From the NCBI RefSeq assembly GCF_013624435.2, contig NZ_CP061768.1, forward strand, positions 1,332,001 through 1,396,000: a stretch of DNA of 64,000 nucleotides, given 5' to 3'. Each line of letters begins with the position of its first letter. The first letter of the stretch is position 1. This document shows, one piece after another, positions 34,407-42,989 of the stretch. The DNA is from Nocardioides campestrisoli. Lineage in GTDB: Bacteria > Actinomycetota > Actinomycetes > Propionibacteriales > Nocardioidaceae. The notes under the pieces are model-generated. The model was not told where the DNA came from. It did not search any database and saw nothing but the letters and a program-made list of their open reading frames with translations. Position numbers and translations under genes: made by a program.

Positions 34407-34419
34407 GGGAGTCCGTTGC

Positions 34420-36750
34420 ATGTCTGCCTGCCCCGTCTCGCCTGAGGCCGCCGACTTCGACCCGTTCGGGGACGGCTACCAGCAGGACCCGCCCGGGTAC
34501 GTGGCCTGGTCCCGCGAGCGCGAGCCGATCTTCTACAGCCCGAAGCTCGACTACTGGGTGGTCACCCGCTACGACGACATCAAGGCGATCTTCCGCGACA
34601 ACATCACCTTCTCCCCGGCGGTCGCGCTGGAGAAGATCACCCCCACCAGCGAGGAGGCCAACCAGGTCCTGGCCTCCTACGACTACGGGATGGCCCGCAC
34701 GCTGGTCAACGAGGACGAGCCGGCGCACATGGAGCGCCGCCGGGCGTTGATGGAGCCGTTCGCCCCCGAGCACCTCGCCGAGCACGAGCCGGCGGTCCGG
34801 GCCCTGGTCCGCGAGTACGTCGACCGGTTCATCGACGACGGGCGCGCGGACCTGGTCAACCAGATGTTCTGGGAGATCCCGCTGACGGTGGCGATGGAGT
34901 TCCTCGGCGTCCCCGACGACGACCGGCCCAAGCTGCGGGAGTACTCGGTCGCGCACACCGTCAACACCTGGGGCCGTCCCGAGCCCGAGGAGCAGGTCGC
35001 GGTGGCGCACGCCGTGGGCAACTTCTGGCAGTACGCCGGGGGAGTGCTGGAGCGGATGCGCGAGAACCCCGACGAGCACGGGTGGATGCAGTACGGCATC
35101 CGCAAGCAGCGCGAGCTGCCGGAGGTCGTCACCGACTCCTACCTCCACTCGATGATGATGGCGGGCCTGGTGGCCGCGCACGAGACCACCGCCAACGGCA
35201 TCGCCAACGCGGTCAAGCTGCTGCTGGAGAACCGGCACGTGTGGGACCAGATCTGCGCCGACCCGAGCCTGATCCCCAACGCCGTCGAGGAGTGCCTGCG
35301 GCACAACGGGTCCCAGGCGGCCTGGCGCCGGATCGCCACCAAGGACACCGTGGTCGGTGGCGTCGCCATCCCCGAGGGCGCCCGGATCCTCATGGTCTCC
35401 GCCTCGGGCAACCACGACCCCCGCCACTTCGAGGACCCCGACCTGGTCGACGTGCGGCGCGACGACGCGGCCGACCACCTGACCTTCGGCTACGGCGCGC
35501 ACCAGTGCCTGGGCAAGAACCTGGCCCGGATGGAGATGCAGATCTTCCTCGAGGAGCTCACCGGCCGGCTGCCGCACATGCGGCTGGCCGAGCAGGAGTT
35601 CACCTACGTGCCCAACACCTCCTTCCGCGGCCCCGAGCACCTGTGGGTCGAGTGGGACCCCGCGCTCAACCCCGAGCGCACCGACCCCTCCGTGCTGACC
35701 CCGCGGGTCCAGGTCAACATCGGCGAGCCCGCGCCGGTCCACCGCAGCCGCCCGATGCGGGTCGAGCGCATCGTCGAGACGGCCGCCGGCGTGCGGCACC
35801 TGACCCTGGCCAGCGCCGACGGCACCGAGCTGCCGGCCTTCACGCCGGGCGCGCACATCGACATCGAGTGCGGGGACACCGGCATCGTCCGGCAGTACTC
35901 GCTCTGCGGGCTGCCGCCCGCCCCGGTGCAGGCCGAGGGCTGCCCGGTGCCGCACACCCCGCGCCCGGAGACCTACGAGATCGCGGTCCTGCGCGACGAG
36001 GACTCCCGCGGCGGGTCCGCCTGGGTGCACGACCACGTGCGCGAGGGCGACGTGCTCACCGTGTGGGGGCCGCGCAACCACTTCCGGCTGCCCGACCGGA
36101 CCGAGCGCTACCTCTTCGTGGCCGGCGGCATCGGGATCACGCCGATCCGCGCGATGGCCGCGCAGGCCGCGCGCGAGGGCGTCCCCTACGAGCTGCACTA
36201 CCTCGGCCGCGAGCGGACCAGCATGGCGTTCCTCGACGAGCTGGCCGAGCAGCACGGCGACCGCCTCGTCGTCCACTGCGCGGGGGAGGGCACCCGCGCC
36301 GACCTGCGAGCGCTGCTCGCCGCCCACGCCGAGGACGGGCGCTCGGGCCGGCTGCACGTCTACGCCTGCGGCCCGCAGCGGATGATCGACGACCTCACCG
36401 CCGCCAGCGACGACTGGCCGGAAGGCGCGGTCGTCTTCGAGCACTTCTCCTCCCAGCTCGGCGAGCTCGACCCCGAGCAGGAGCACGAGTTCACCGTGCA
36501 CCTGGAGGACTCCGCCGTCGACCTCGTCGTGCCCCGCGACCGGACCGTGCTGCAGACCCTGCGCGAGGCCGGCTGGGAGATCCCCTCCAACTGCCAGGAG
36601 GGTCTCTGCGGCACCTGTGAGGTGCCGGTGCTCGACGGGGCGGTCGACCACCGCGACGTCGTGCTCACCGCCGCCGAGCGACGGTCCGGGGACCGGATGA
36701 TGTCCTGCTGCTCCCGTGCGGTCGGCGACCGGATCGTCCTCGGGCTCTGA
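34420..36750 (+). CDS. Self-sufficient cytochrome P450 (CYP116B type: P450-FMN reductase-ferredoxin fusion)
   Basis: 776 residues in three parts. P450 domain (1-about 430): I helix AAHETTANG, ExxR region, heme loop FGYGAHQCLGK with Cys363 as iron ligand. FMN/NAD(P)H reductase of the phthalate-dioxygenase-reductase type (about 445-680): RQYSLCG, VAGGIGITPI, YACGPQRM. C-terminal [2Fe-2S] ferredoxin (about 690-776): Cys725, Cys730, Cys733 and a later Cys in MMSCCSRA. The length and sequence (KLDYWVVTRYDDIKAIFRDN, MERRRALMEPF) match CYP116B enzymes such as P450RhF. As first gene of a homogentisate operon it may hydroxylate an aromatic acid feeding homogentisate; this is inference. Confidence 0.93.
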   Translation: MSACPVSPEAADFDPFGDGYQQDPPGYVAWSREREPIFYSPKLDYWVVTRYDDIKAIFRDNITFSPAVALEKITPTSEEANQVLASYDYGMARTLVNEDEPAHMERRRALMEPFAPEHLAEHEPAVRALVREYVDRFIDDGRADLVNQMFWEIPLTVAMEFLGVPDDDRPKLREYSVAHTVNTWGRPEPEEQVAVAHAVGNFWQYAGGVLERMRENPDEHGWMQYGIRKQRELPEVVTDSYLHSMMMAGLVAAHETTANGIANAVKLLLENRHVWDQICADPSLIPNAVEECLRHNGSQAAWRRIATKDTVVGGVAIPEGARILMVSASGNHDPRHFEDPDLVDVRRDDAADHLTFGYGAHQCLGKNLARMEMQIFLEELTGRLPHMRLAEQEFTYVPNTSFRGPEHLWVEWDPALNPERTDPSVLTPRVQVNIGEPAPVHRSRPMRVERIVETAAGVRHLTLASADGTELPAFTPGAHIDIECGDTGIVRQYSLCGLPPAPVQAEGCPVPHTPRPETYEIAVLRDEDSRGGSAWVHDHVREGDVLTVWGPRNHFRLPDRTERYLFVAGGIGITPIRAMAAQAAREGVPYELHYLGRERTSMAFLDELAEQHGDRLVVHCAGEGTRADLRALLAAHAEDGRSGRLHVYACGPQRMIDDLTAASDDWPEGAVVFEHFSSQLGELDPEQEHEFTVHLEDSAVDLVVPRDRTVLQTLREAGWEIPSNCQEGLCGTCEVPVLDGAVDHRDVVLTAAERRSGDRMMSCCSRAVGDRIVLGL

Positions 36751-36843
36751 CCCGGCTACTGCTTCCTCTCCACCCAGCTTCTTCTGTCACCAGCTTTCTC
36801 AGCACACTCTTCCTATCCACCCACCCACTCCCTAAGGCGCACC

Positions 36844-38388
36844 ATGTCGTTTGCCATGCTCGGCATCCTGCTGTCACTGGCGGTCCTGATCACCCTGGCC
36901 TACCGCGGCCACTCCGTGATCGTGGTCGCCCCCGTCGCCGCCGCCATCGCGGTCCTGATGTCAGGAGCACCGCTCCTGGCCAGCTACACCCAGATCATGA
37001 TGCCCGCCCTCGGCGGGTTCATCGTCTCCTTCTTCCCGCTCTTCCTGGTGGGCGCGATCTTCGGCCGGCTGATGACGGTCAGCGGCTACGCCCAGGACCT
37101 CGCCGGGTGGATCTCCGGCCTGCTCGGTCCGCGGTTCGCCATCCTGGTCACGGTGCTCGCCACCGCCCTGCTGACCTACGGCGGGGTGAGCGCCTGGGTC
37201 GTGGTCTTCACCATCTTCCCGATCGCCACCGCCCTCTTCGAGGAGGCGGACATCCCGCGGCGGCTGATGCCGGCCGCCATCGCGCTGGGCATCTTCACCT
37301 TCGCCACCGCCGCGCTGCCCGGGTCGCCGCAGATCCACAACACGATCCCCACGAAGTTCTTCGGCACCAACACCTTCGCTGCTCCCGGCCTGGGCGTCCT
37401 CGCCGCGGCGCTCGTCTTCGGCCTCGGCATGCTGTGGCTCGACCGCCGGGCGAAGCAGCTCGCGCAGGCCGGTGAGTCCTTCGCCGACCCGACGCTGGCC
37501 GAGCTCAAGGAGGCGGAGCGAGGTGGGGGCGCCGTCCGCCCGGGCGCAGGCGCGATGCCTCGTCCCTCCGGTACGAACCCCGACGGCCTGGACGGCGAGC
37601 AGGGCCTCCAGCCCGCCGTCGGCGGAGGCTCCGCCGTGGCCACCATGCCGGCAGAGCCGGTCACCGACCGTCGCTCCCGGACCTCCGCGCTGACCGGACT
37701 CATCGGGATCAGCCCGGTCCTGGCGGTGGTGGCGATGAACGCGCTGTGCACCTACGCCATCTTCCCCGCCCTGGACTTCGGCTACCTGGCCGAGGACAAG
37801 TACGGCGCGACCTCCATCGACGCGCTCACCGGCGTCTGGGCGGTGACGGTGGCGATGCTCACCGGCATCGTGCTGATCTTCGCGATGCGCCCCGGCTCGT
37901 TCACCGAGTACGTCGAGGGCCTCACCGAGGGCGCCAAGAACGCCGTGCTGCCGGTCTTCACCACGGCCAGCGAGGTCGCCTACGGCGCGGTGATCGCGTC
38001 CCTGGCGGTCTTCGCGGTGATCCGCGACGGACTGTTCGGCCTCAGCGACAACCCGCTGATCGTCGCGGCCGCCTCCACCTCCGGCATCTCCGGCCTGACC
38101 GGCTCCGCGTCGGGCGGGCTGACCATCACCCTGCAGACCTTCGGTGCCGACCTGGCGGCGATGGCCGCCGACCAGGGCATCTCCATGGACCTGCTGCACC
38201 GGGTCACCGCGATGGCCTCGATCGGCTTCGACTCGATGCCCCACAACGGCGCGATCATCACCTTGCTGCTCGTGTGCGGGCTGACCCACCGTGAGTCCTA
38301 CAAGGACATCTTCGTGGTGACCGTCGTCGTCCCGGTGATCGGCCTGCTGGCCGTGCTGGGCCTCGGCTTCACCGTCGGCTCGTTCTGA
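36844..38388 (+). CDS. GntP-family permease
   Basis: 514 residues, about 12 to 14 membrane helices, with the GntP pattern (AALPGSPQIHNTIPTKFFGT, ASEVAYGAVIASL, GLTGSASGGLTITL, HNGAIITLLLVCGLTHRESYKD). A Gly/Pro-rich cytoplasmic insertion (about 220-280) separates the halves. The family carries gluconate and other organic acids with protons. Its place between the P450 and homogentisate dioxygenase suggests an aromatic or hydroxy acid that enters this pathway. The 93-bp gap upstream holds a pyrimidine-rich leader and CTAAGG near the ATG. Confidence 0.87.
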   Translation: MSFAMLGILLSLAVLITLAYRGHSVIVVAPVAAAIAVLMSGAPLLASYTQIMMPALGGFIVSFFPLFLVGAIFGRLMTVSGYAQDLAGWISGLLGPRFAILVTVLATALLTYGGVSAWVVVFTIFPIATALFEEADIPRRLMPAAIALGIFTFATAALPGSPQIHNTIPTKFFGTNTFAAPGLGVLAAALVFGLGMLWLDRRAKQLAQAGESFADPTLAELKEAERGGGAVRPGAGAMPRPSGTNPDGLDGEQGLQPAVGGGSAVATMPAEPVTDRRSRTSALTGLIGISPVLAVVAMNALCTYAIFPALDFGYLAEDKYGATSIDALTGVWAVTVAMLTGIVLIFAMRPGSFTEYVEGLTEGAKNAVLPVFTTASEVAYGAVIASLAVFAVIRDGLFGLSDNPLIVAAASTSGISGLTGSASGGLTITLQTFGADLAAMAADQGISMDLLHRVTAMASIGFDSMPHNGAIITLLLVCGLTHRESYKDIFVVTVVVPVIGLLAVLGLGFTVGSF

Positions 38389-38437
38389 CCCGTTCCCACC
38401 GGCAGGCCCCGGCCTGCTCGACCCGAAAGGCGTGATC

Positions 38438-39661
38438 ATGGCCCACTACCGCCAGATCGGACCGGTGCCCAAGCAGCGGCACACCCTGCACAAGGACGAG
38501 GACGGACGGATCCTCTACGAGGAGCTGATGGGGGAGGAGGGGTTCTCCTCCGACTCCTCCCTGCTCTACCACCGGCACATCCCGTCCGCCATCGTCGGCG
38601 CCCGGCCCTGGGAGCTCCCCGACCAGTCGCTGACGCCGAACGACCTGCTGCTCCCGCGCCACCTCAAGCTGCACGACCTGTTCACCGAGGAGCAGGCGAC
38701 GGCCACCGACGCGGTCACCGGTCGCCAGCTCGTGCTGGGCAACCCCGACGTCCGGATCTCCTACGCCTGGGTCGGGACGACCTCGCCGCTGTACAAGAAC
38801 GCGATCGGCGACGAGTGCGTCTACGTCGAGCGCGGCTCGGCCCTGGTGGAGACCCAGTTCGGCACGCTGGAGGCGGCGGAGGGCGACTACGTCATCATCC
38901 CGCGGGCGACCATCCACCGCTGGGTCCTGCGCGAGGGGGAGACCGCCCGGCTCTACTTCATCGAGGCGACCAGCCACATCGCCCCGCCGAAGCGCTACCT
39001 GTCCAAGTACGGCCAGCTCCTCGAGCACGCGCCGTACTCCGAGCGCGACCTCACCGGCCCGAGCGGACCGCTGCTGCGCGACGAGACGGACGTGGACGTC
39101 TACATCAAGCACCGCGGCCGGGGACCGGGCGGCCTCGCCGGCACCGTGCACACGGTGCCGAACCACCCCTTCGACGTCGTCGGTTGGGACGGCTGCCTCT
39201 ACCCGTACACCTTCAACATCCGCGACTACATGCCGATCACCGGCAAGGTGCACCAGCCGCCGCCGGCGCACCAGGTCTTCGAGGGGCACAACTTCGTCAT
39301 CTGCAACTTCGTGCCCCGCAAGGTCGACTACCACGAGCTCGCCGTGCCCGTGCCGTACTACCACTCGAACGTCGACTCCGACGAGATCATGTTCTACGTC
39401 GACGGCGACTACGAGGCGCGCAAGGGCTCGGGCATCGGCAAGGGGTCGATCTCCATCCACCCCGGCGGGCACGCGCACGGCCCCCAGCCCGGTGCGGTGG
39501 AGGCCTCGCTGGGCGCGGAGTACTTCGACGAGACCGCGGTCATGGTGGACACCTTCCGGCCGCTCGACCTGGGGCCGGCCGCCCGCGCGACCGACGACGG
39601 CAAGTACGCAGCCTCCTGGACCGGGGGCCGCTGGCTCCCGGCCGCCTCGGAGGACGCATGA
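38438..39661 (+). CDS. hmgA: Homogentisate 1,2-dioxygenase
   Basis: 407 residues. YRQIGPVPKQRHT at the start, cupin core with the iron-ligand region YYHSNVDSDEIMFY (His and Glu) and SIHPGGHAHGP (His) near residues 305-350. It opens the ring of homogentisate with O2 to give maleylacetoacetate. GAAAGG is 8 bases before ATG 38438; GTG 38432 is too close. Its ATGA overlap couples it to the uncharacterised gene downstream. No 4-hydroxyphenylpyruvate dioxygenase lies in the operon, so homogentisate may come from another source. Confidence 0.94.
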   Translation: MAHYRQIGPVPKQRHTLHKDEDGRILYEELMGEEGFSSDSSLLYHRHIPSAIVGARPWELPDQSLTPNDLLLPRHLKLHDLFTEEQATATDAVTGRQLVLGNPDVRISYAWVGTTSPLYKNAIGDECVYVERGSALVETQFGTLEAAEGDYVIIPRATIHRWVLREGETARLYFIEATSHIAPPKRYLSKYGQLLEHAPYSERDLTGPSGPLLRDETDVDVYIKHRGRGPGGLAGTVHTVPNHPFDVVGWDGCLYPYTFNIRDYMPITGKVHQPPPAHQVFEGHNFVICNFVPRKVDYHELAVPVPYYHSNVDSDEIMFYVDGDYEARKGSGIGKGSISIHPGGHAHGPQPGAVEASLGAEYFDETAVMVDTFRPLDLGPAARATDDGKYAASWTGGRWLPAASEDA

Positions 39662-40518
39662 GCCTCGCCGAGCACGTGAGCGAGGTGCCGGAGCAGTTCC
39701 TCGGCTTCTTCGACGACGCCGCGACCTTCCCGCCCGGGCTGGCCCCGGTCGAGCGTGCGGTGACCGAGCACGTACGGCGCAGGTCCGTCTCCTGGGCCGC
39801 CTCGGTCGGTCCCGCCGTGCTCGCTCTGGCCGACCTGGACGCCGCGCGTCGGGTGGCCGCTGAGCTCGACCTGGCCGACGGACCGGTCGAGGTCTCGGTG
39901 GTCACCCCCGCGGGCGCGCTGGACGAGGCGCTCGCGGCCGGTGACCGGCTGGCCCCGCAGCTGAGGGTGGTCGCGATCGAGCTCAAGACCGATCCGGACG
40001 ACGAGCAGACCTGGACCGAGCAGATTCGCGCCGCCGCGGCGGTCGAGGGCCTGCCGGTCTTCGTCGAGCTGTCGGCCCGGCAGGTCGGAGCCGGGGCGCT
40101 GGACCTGCTGGCGGGCACCGGGCTGCGCCTGAAGTTCCGCACCGGAGGGATCGAGGCCCACCTCTTCCCCACGCCGACGGAGCTTGCGGACGTCCTGGTC
40201 CGGGCGATCGACGCCGGGATCCCGTTCAAGCTCACCGCCGGGCTGCACGAGGCGGTCCGCTACACCGACCCGGCCACCGGCTTCGACCACCACGGGTTCC
40301 TCAACATCGCGATGGCCGCCGAGGCGGCGCGTGCGGGGGAGCCGGACGAGCAGGTGGCCGCGCACCTGGCAGAGACGGACTCCGCGGCGCTGGCCCGGCT
40401 GGGCGCCCGCTCCGACGGCGCCTGGCGCGAGTCCTTCCTCTCCTTCGGCACCTGCAGCGTGAGCGAGCCCGTCGAGAGCCTTCGCCGGCTGGTGCTCTTC
40501 CCGCCCGCCGCGGACTGA
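39658..40518 (+). CDS. Uncharacterised protein of the homogentisate operon (candidate maleylacetoacetate isomerase)
   Basis: 286 residues, no signal peptide or membrane helix. Not a recognised enzyme family. Conserved-looking blocks are FFDDAATFPPGLAP, GTGLRLKFRTGGIEAHLFPT, AIDAGIPFKLTAGLHEAV and TGFDHHGFLNI; the alternation resembles an alpha/beta barrel with Lys, Arg and His toward one end. It lies between hmgA (4-base overlap) and fahA, where the pathway needs a maleylacetoacetate isomerase. The known enzyme is a glutathione-dependent GST-fold protein, and actinobacteria lack glutathione. Assignment as that isomerase is inference; a tautomerase or accessory role is also possible. Confidence 0.6.
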   Translation: MSLAEHVSEVPEQFLGFFDDAATFPPGLAPVERAVTEHVRRRSVSWAASVGPAVLALADLDAARRVAAELDLADGPVEVSVVTPAGALDEALAAGDRLAPQLRVVAIELKTDPDDEQTWTEQIRAAAAVEGLPVFVELSARQVGAGALDLLAGTGLRLKFRTGGIEAHLFPTPTELADVLVRAIDAGIPFKLTAGLHEAVRYTDPATGFDHHGFLNIAMAAEAARAGEPDEQVAAHLAETDSAALARLGARSDGAWRESFLSFGTCSVSEPVESLRRLVLFPPAAD

Positions 40519-40594
40519 CCGGTCCGTCCCGGACCGGCGCACCCCCACCACACACCACCCTTCCCAGACCAGCGATCCAGGAGGATCACACCGC

Positions 40595-41833
40595 ATGAGC
40601 ACCGCCGCCGACCGTTTCGCCACCGAGGGCTTCGGGGTCGAGAACCTGCCCTACGGCTCCTTCTCCGTCGCGGGAGGTGAGCGTCGGCTCGGCGTCCGCC
40701 TGGGTGACCGGGTGCTCGACGTGGCTGCGCTGGCCGCCGCGCTGGAGGCCGACGGTCCGTCCCTGGACGCGACGGCACGCGCCGCCGCGTCGGGGCCTGA
40801 CCTCGACCTGCTGCTGGCGGCCGGCCACACGGCGTGGCGTCCGCTGCGGTCCTGGCTCCAGCAGGTGGTGACCACCGAAGGGCTGGACTCGGCCGTCGAG
40901 CAGGCCTCGACGCCGCTCTCCGAGGTGCGGTTGCACATGCCGTTCACCCCGGCTGACTACGTGGACTACTACGCCTCGGAGCACCACGCGTCCAACATCG
41001 GGAGGATGTTCCGCCCCGACCAGGCGCCGCTGCTGCCCAACTGGAAGAACCTGCCGGTCGGCTACCACGGCCGCGCGGGCACGGTGATCGGCTCCGGGAC
41101 GGACATCCGGCGGCCCAAGGGCCTTCGTCCGGAGAAGTCGGGGTCGCCCAGCTTCGGGCCGTCGCGACGTCTGGACATCGAGGCCGAGATCGGCTTCGTG
41201 GTCGGCGGCTCCGCGGAGGCCGGGGAGGTCTCCGTGTCGCGGGCCGCGGCCGAGCACCTCTTCGGCGTGGTGGTCTTCAACGACTGGTCGGCCCGCGACA
41301 TCCAGGCCTACGAGTACGTGCCGCTCGGCCCCTACCTGGGCAAGAGCTTCGCGTCCTCGATCTCCTTGTGGGTGGTGCCGTTCGAAGCGCTGGCCGCAGC
41401 CCGGGTCGCGCCGCCGGTGCGGGAGCACGCCCTGGCGGACTACCTCGACGACTCCGTCGACGGACCGTGGGGCCTGGACATCACCCTGGAGGTCGAGATC
41501 GACGGCGAGACCGTCTCCCGGCCGCCGTTCCGGACGATGTACTGGACCGCGCCGCAGATGGTCGCGCACATGACGGTCAACGGGGCCTCCCTGCGCCCCG
41601 GCGACTTCTTCGGCTCCGGCACGGTCTCCGGCCCCGAGGCCGACCAGCGCGGCTCCTTCATGGAGCTCTCCTGGGGCGGGCAGGAGCCGCTCGTGCTGGC
41701 CGACGGTCGCGAGCAGTCCTTCCTCGAGGACGGTCAGACCGTCGTGCTGCGGGCCACCGCGCCCGGCCCCGACGGCTCGGTCATCGCCTTCGGTGACTGC
41801 GCGGGCACGATCCTGCCCGCCACCGAGGGCTGA
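40595..41833 (+). CDS. fahA: Fumarylacetoacetase
   Basis: 412 residues. Metal and catalytic motifs of FAH are intact: DYVDYYASEHHASNIG (Asp ligand and general-base His), RRLDIEAEIGFVVG (two Glu ligands), FNDWSARDIQAYEYVPLGPYLGKSF (Asp ligand and Lys). An N-terminal SH3-like domain occupies about 1-115. It splits fumarylacetoacetate to fumarate and acetoacetate, the last step of homogentisate breakdown. GGAGGAT 9 bases before the ATG is a good ribosome-binding site. The operon ends here with two hairpins. Confidence 0.95.
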   Translation: MSTAADRFATEGFGVENLPYGSFSVAGGERRLGVRLGDRVLDVAALAAALEADGPSLDATARAAASGPDLDLLLAAGHTAWRPLRSWLQQVVTTEGLDSAVEQASTPLSEVRLHMPFTPADYVDYYASEHHASNIGRMFRPDQAPLLPNWKNLPVGYHGRAGTVIGSGTDIRRPKGLRPEKSGSPSFGPSRRLDIEAEIGFVVGGSAEAGEVSVSRAAAEHLFGVVVFNDWSARDIQAYEYVPLGPYLGKSFASSISLWVVPFEALAAARVAPPVREHALADYLDDSVDGPWGLDITLEVEIDGETVSRPPFRTMYWTAPQMVAHMTVNGASLRPGDFFGSGTVSGPEADQRGSFMELSWGGQEPLVLADGREQSFLEDGQTVVLRATAPGPDGSVIAFGDCAGTILPATEG

Positions 41834-41855
41834 GCGACCGCCCGTCCCCCCAGAC

Positions 41856-41881
41856 GTACGGCCGACCCTCCCCGGCCGTAC
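41856..41881. terminator. Hairpin after fahA
   Basis: GTACGGCCG (41856-41864), loop of 8, CGGCCGTAC (41873-41881), 22 bases after the fahA stop. Confidence 0.65.
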
Positions 41882-41886
41882 CAACG

Positions 41887-41928
41887 CGTCATGGCGGCTG
41901 GTTGCGTGAGCAGCCAGCCGCCATGACG
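41887..41928. terminator. 15-bp perfect hairpin between convergent operons
   Basis: CGTCATGGCGGCTGG (41887-41901) and CCAGCCGCCATGACG (41914-41928) with a 12-base loop. It directly follows the first hairpin and ends 16 bases before the stop of the minus-strand small protein, so it can serve both operons. Confidence 0.75.
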
Positions 41929-41944
41929 TCCGCCGAAGAACGGG

Positions 41945-42112
41945 TCAGCGGCCGAGGAACCGGCTGAGCCAGCCGCCGTCGGTCCGCTCCTCCTTGGGGT
42001 GCCCGGGGCACCACTGACCGGCGGGGACCCTGGCCGTGACCTGGGCGACGTGCTGACCGCAGCCGGCCCAGGTGGTCTTCTGGCAGGTCTTGCAGGTGGT
42101 GGGACGACACAT
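41945..42112 (-). CDS. Small Cys-rich protein (MCRPTTC type)
   Basis: 55 residues: MCRPTTCKTC then TTWAGCGQHV and WCPGH. The paired Cys (Cys2, Cys7, Cys10, Cys18) and the His/Cys in the middle suggest one small zinc site or a redox-active cluster. Proteins beginning MCRPTTC and containing TWAGCG are common in actinobacteria and uncharacterised. A ribosome-binding sequence AAGGAGAAGC lies before the ATG. It follows the TauE/SafE gene in the persulfide operon, so a sulfur- or thiol-linked role is a reasonable guess. Confidence 0.75.
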   Translation of the reverse strand: MCRPTTCKTCQKTTWAGCGQHVAQVTARVPAGQWCPGHPKEERTDGGWLSRFLGR

Positions 42113-42176
42113 GGTGCTTCTCCTTGGTGGGTTTCTCAGGTTCTGAGCTCGGGGGACGGGGCAGGGACCGGCAGGT

Positions 42177-42989
42177 CTAGAGGAGGCCGGGCAGGGCGCG
42201 CGCGGCGGTGTAGACCGCGACCAGGAGCACCAGGACGGTGAAGGCCGCCTGGAGCTTCGCGGCGTCGAGCCGTCCCGCGAGCCGGGCGCCGGCCACCGCA
42301 GCCAGGGCGGAGGCGGCGGTGAGGGCGGCGACCAACGACCAGTCGGGTGCGACGCCACCGCCGGCCCGGACCGCGAGGGCGACGGCGCTGGTGATCGTGA
42401 TGACCACCAGCGAGGTGCCCGCCGCCTGACGCATCGGGATGCCCAGGGCAAGCAGCAGTGCCGGGACGACGAGGAAGCCGCCGCCGACCCCGAGGAACCC
42501 GGTGAGCAGACCCACGGCGGTGGCCGTGAGCAGCACCTGGAGGGCACGGGGGCAGTTGCAGGCGAACGTCGGGCTGAAGGTGATGATCGGGTCGTCCAGC
42601 GTCGGCCGGGGCGAGTCCTCGGCGCCGCGGTGCCGCAGCACCCGCCAGGCCATCAGCCCGCCGACGAAGAGCATCAGCGCCGCGAACGCCGCCAGCAGCA
42701 GCTCGTCGGAGACCACGGTGGAGGCGGTGGCGCCGAGGGCCGCGCCGCCCGTGGCGACGAGGCCGAAGACCGCGCCCCGGCCCAGCAGCACGTGCCCGGC
42801 ACGGCGGGCGCTGATCGCGCCGACCAGGGAGGTCGCCCCGACCACCACCAGCGAGCCGGTGGTCGCCTGCGCGGGGGACTGGTCGAGCAGGTAGACCAGC
42901 ACCGGGACGGCGAGGATGGAGCCGCCGCCGCCGAGGGTGCCCAGCGAGAGGCCGATCAGCGCGCCGGCCAGGAGTGCGGCGCCGAGCAT
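42177..42989 (-). CDS. TauE/SafE-family sulfite/organosulfur exporter
   Basis: 270 residues, eight membrane helices in two repeats. The twin motifs LSLGTLGGGGSILAVPVLVYLL and LLTGFLGVGGGFLVVPALLLALG are the TauE signature. A cytoplasmic loop (about 120-150) holds CNC. Beside a persulfide dioxygenase, export of sulfite, the product of that enzyme, fits well. Its ATG shares one base with the persulfide dioxygenase stop (TGATG). Confidence 0.88.
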   Translation of the reverse strand: MLGAALLAGALIGLSLGTLGGGGSILAVPVLVYLLDQSPAQATTGSLVVVGATSLVGAISARRAGHVLLGRGAVFGLVATGGAALGATASTVVSDELLLAAFAALMLFVGGLMAWRVLRHRGAEDSPRPTLDDPIITFSPTFACNCPRALQVLLTATAVGLLTGFLGVGGGFLVVPALLLALGIPMRQAAGTSLVVITITSAVALAVRAGGGVAPDWSLVAALTAASALAAVAGARLAGRLDAAKLQAAFTVLVLLVAVYTAARALPGLL

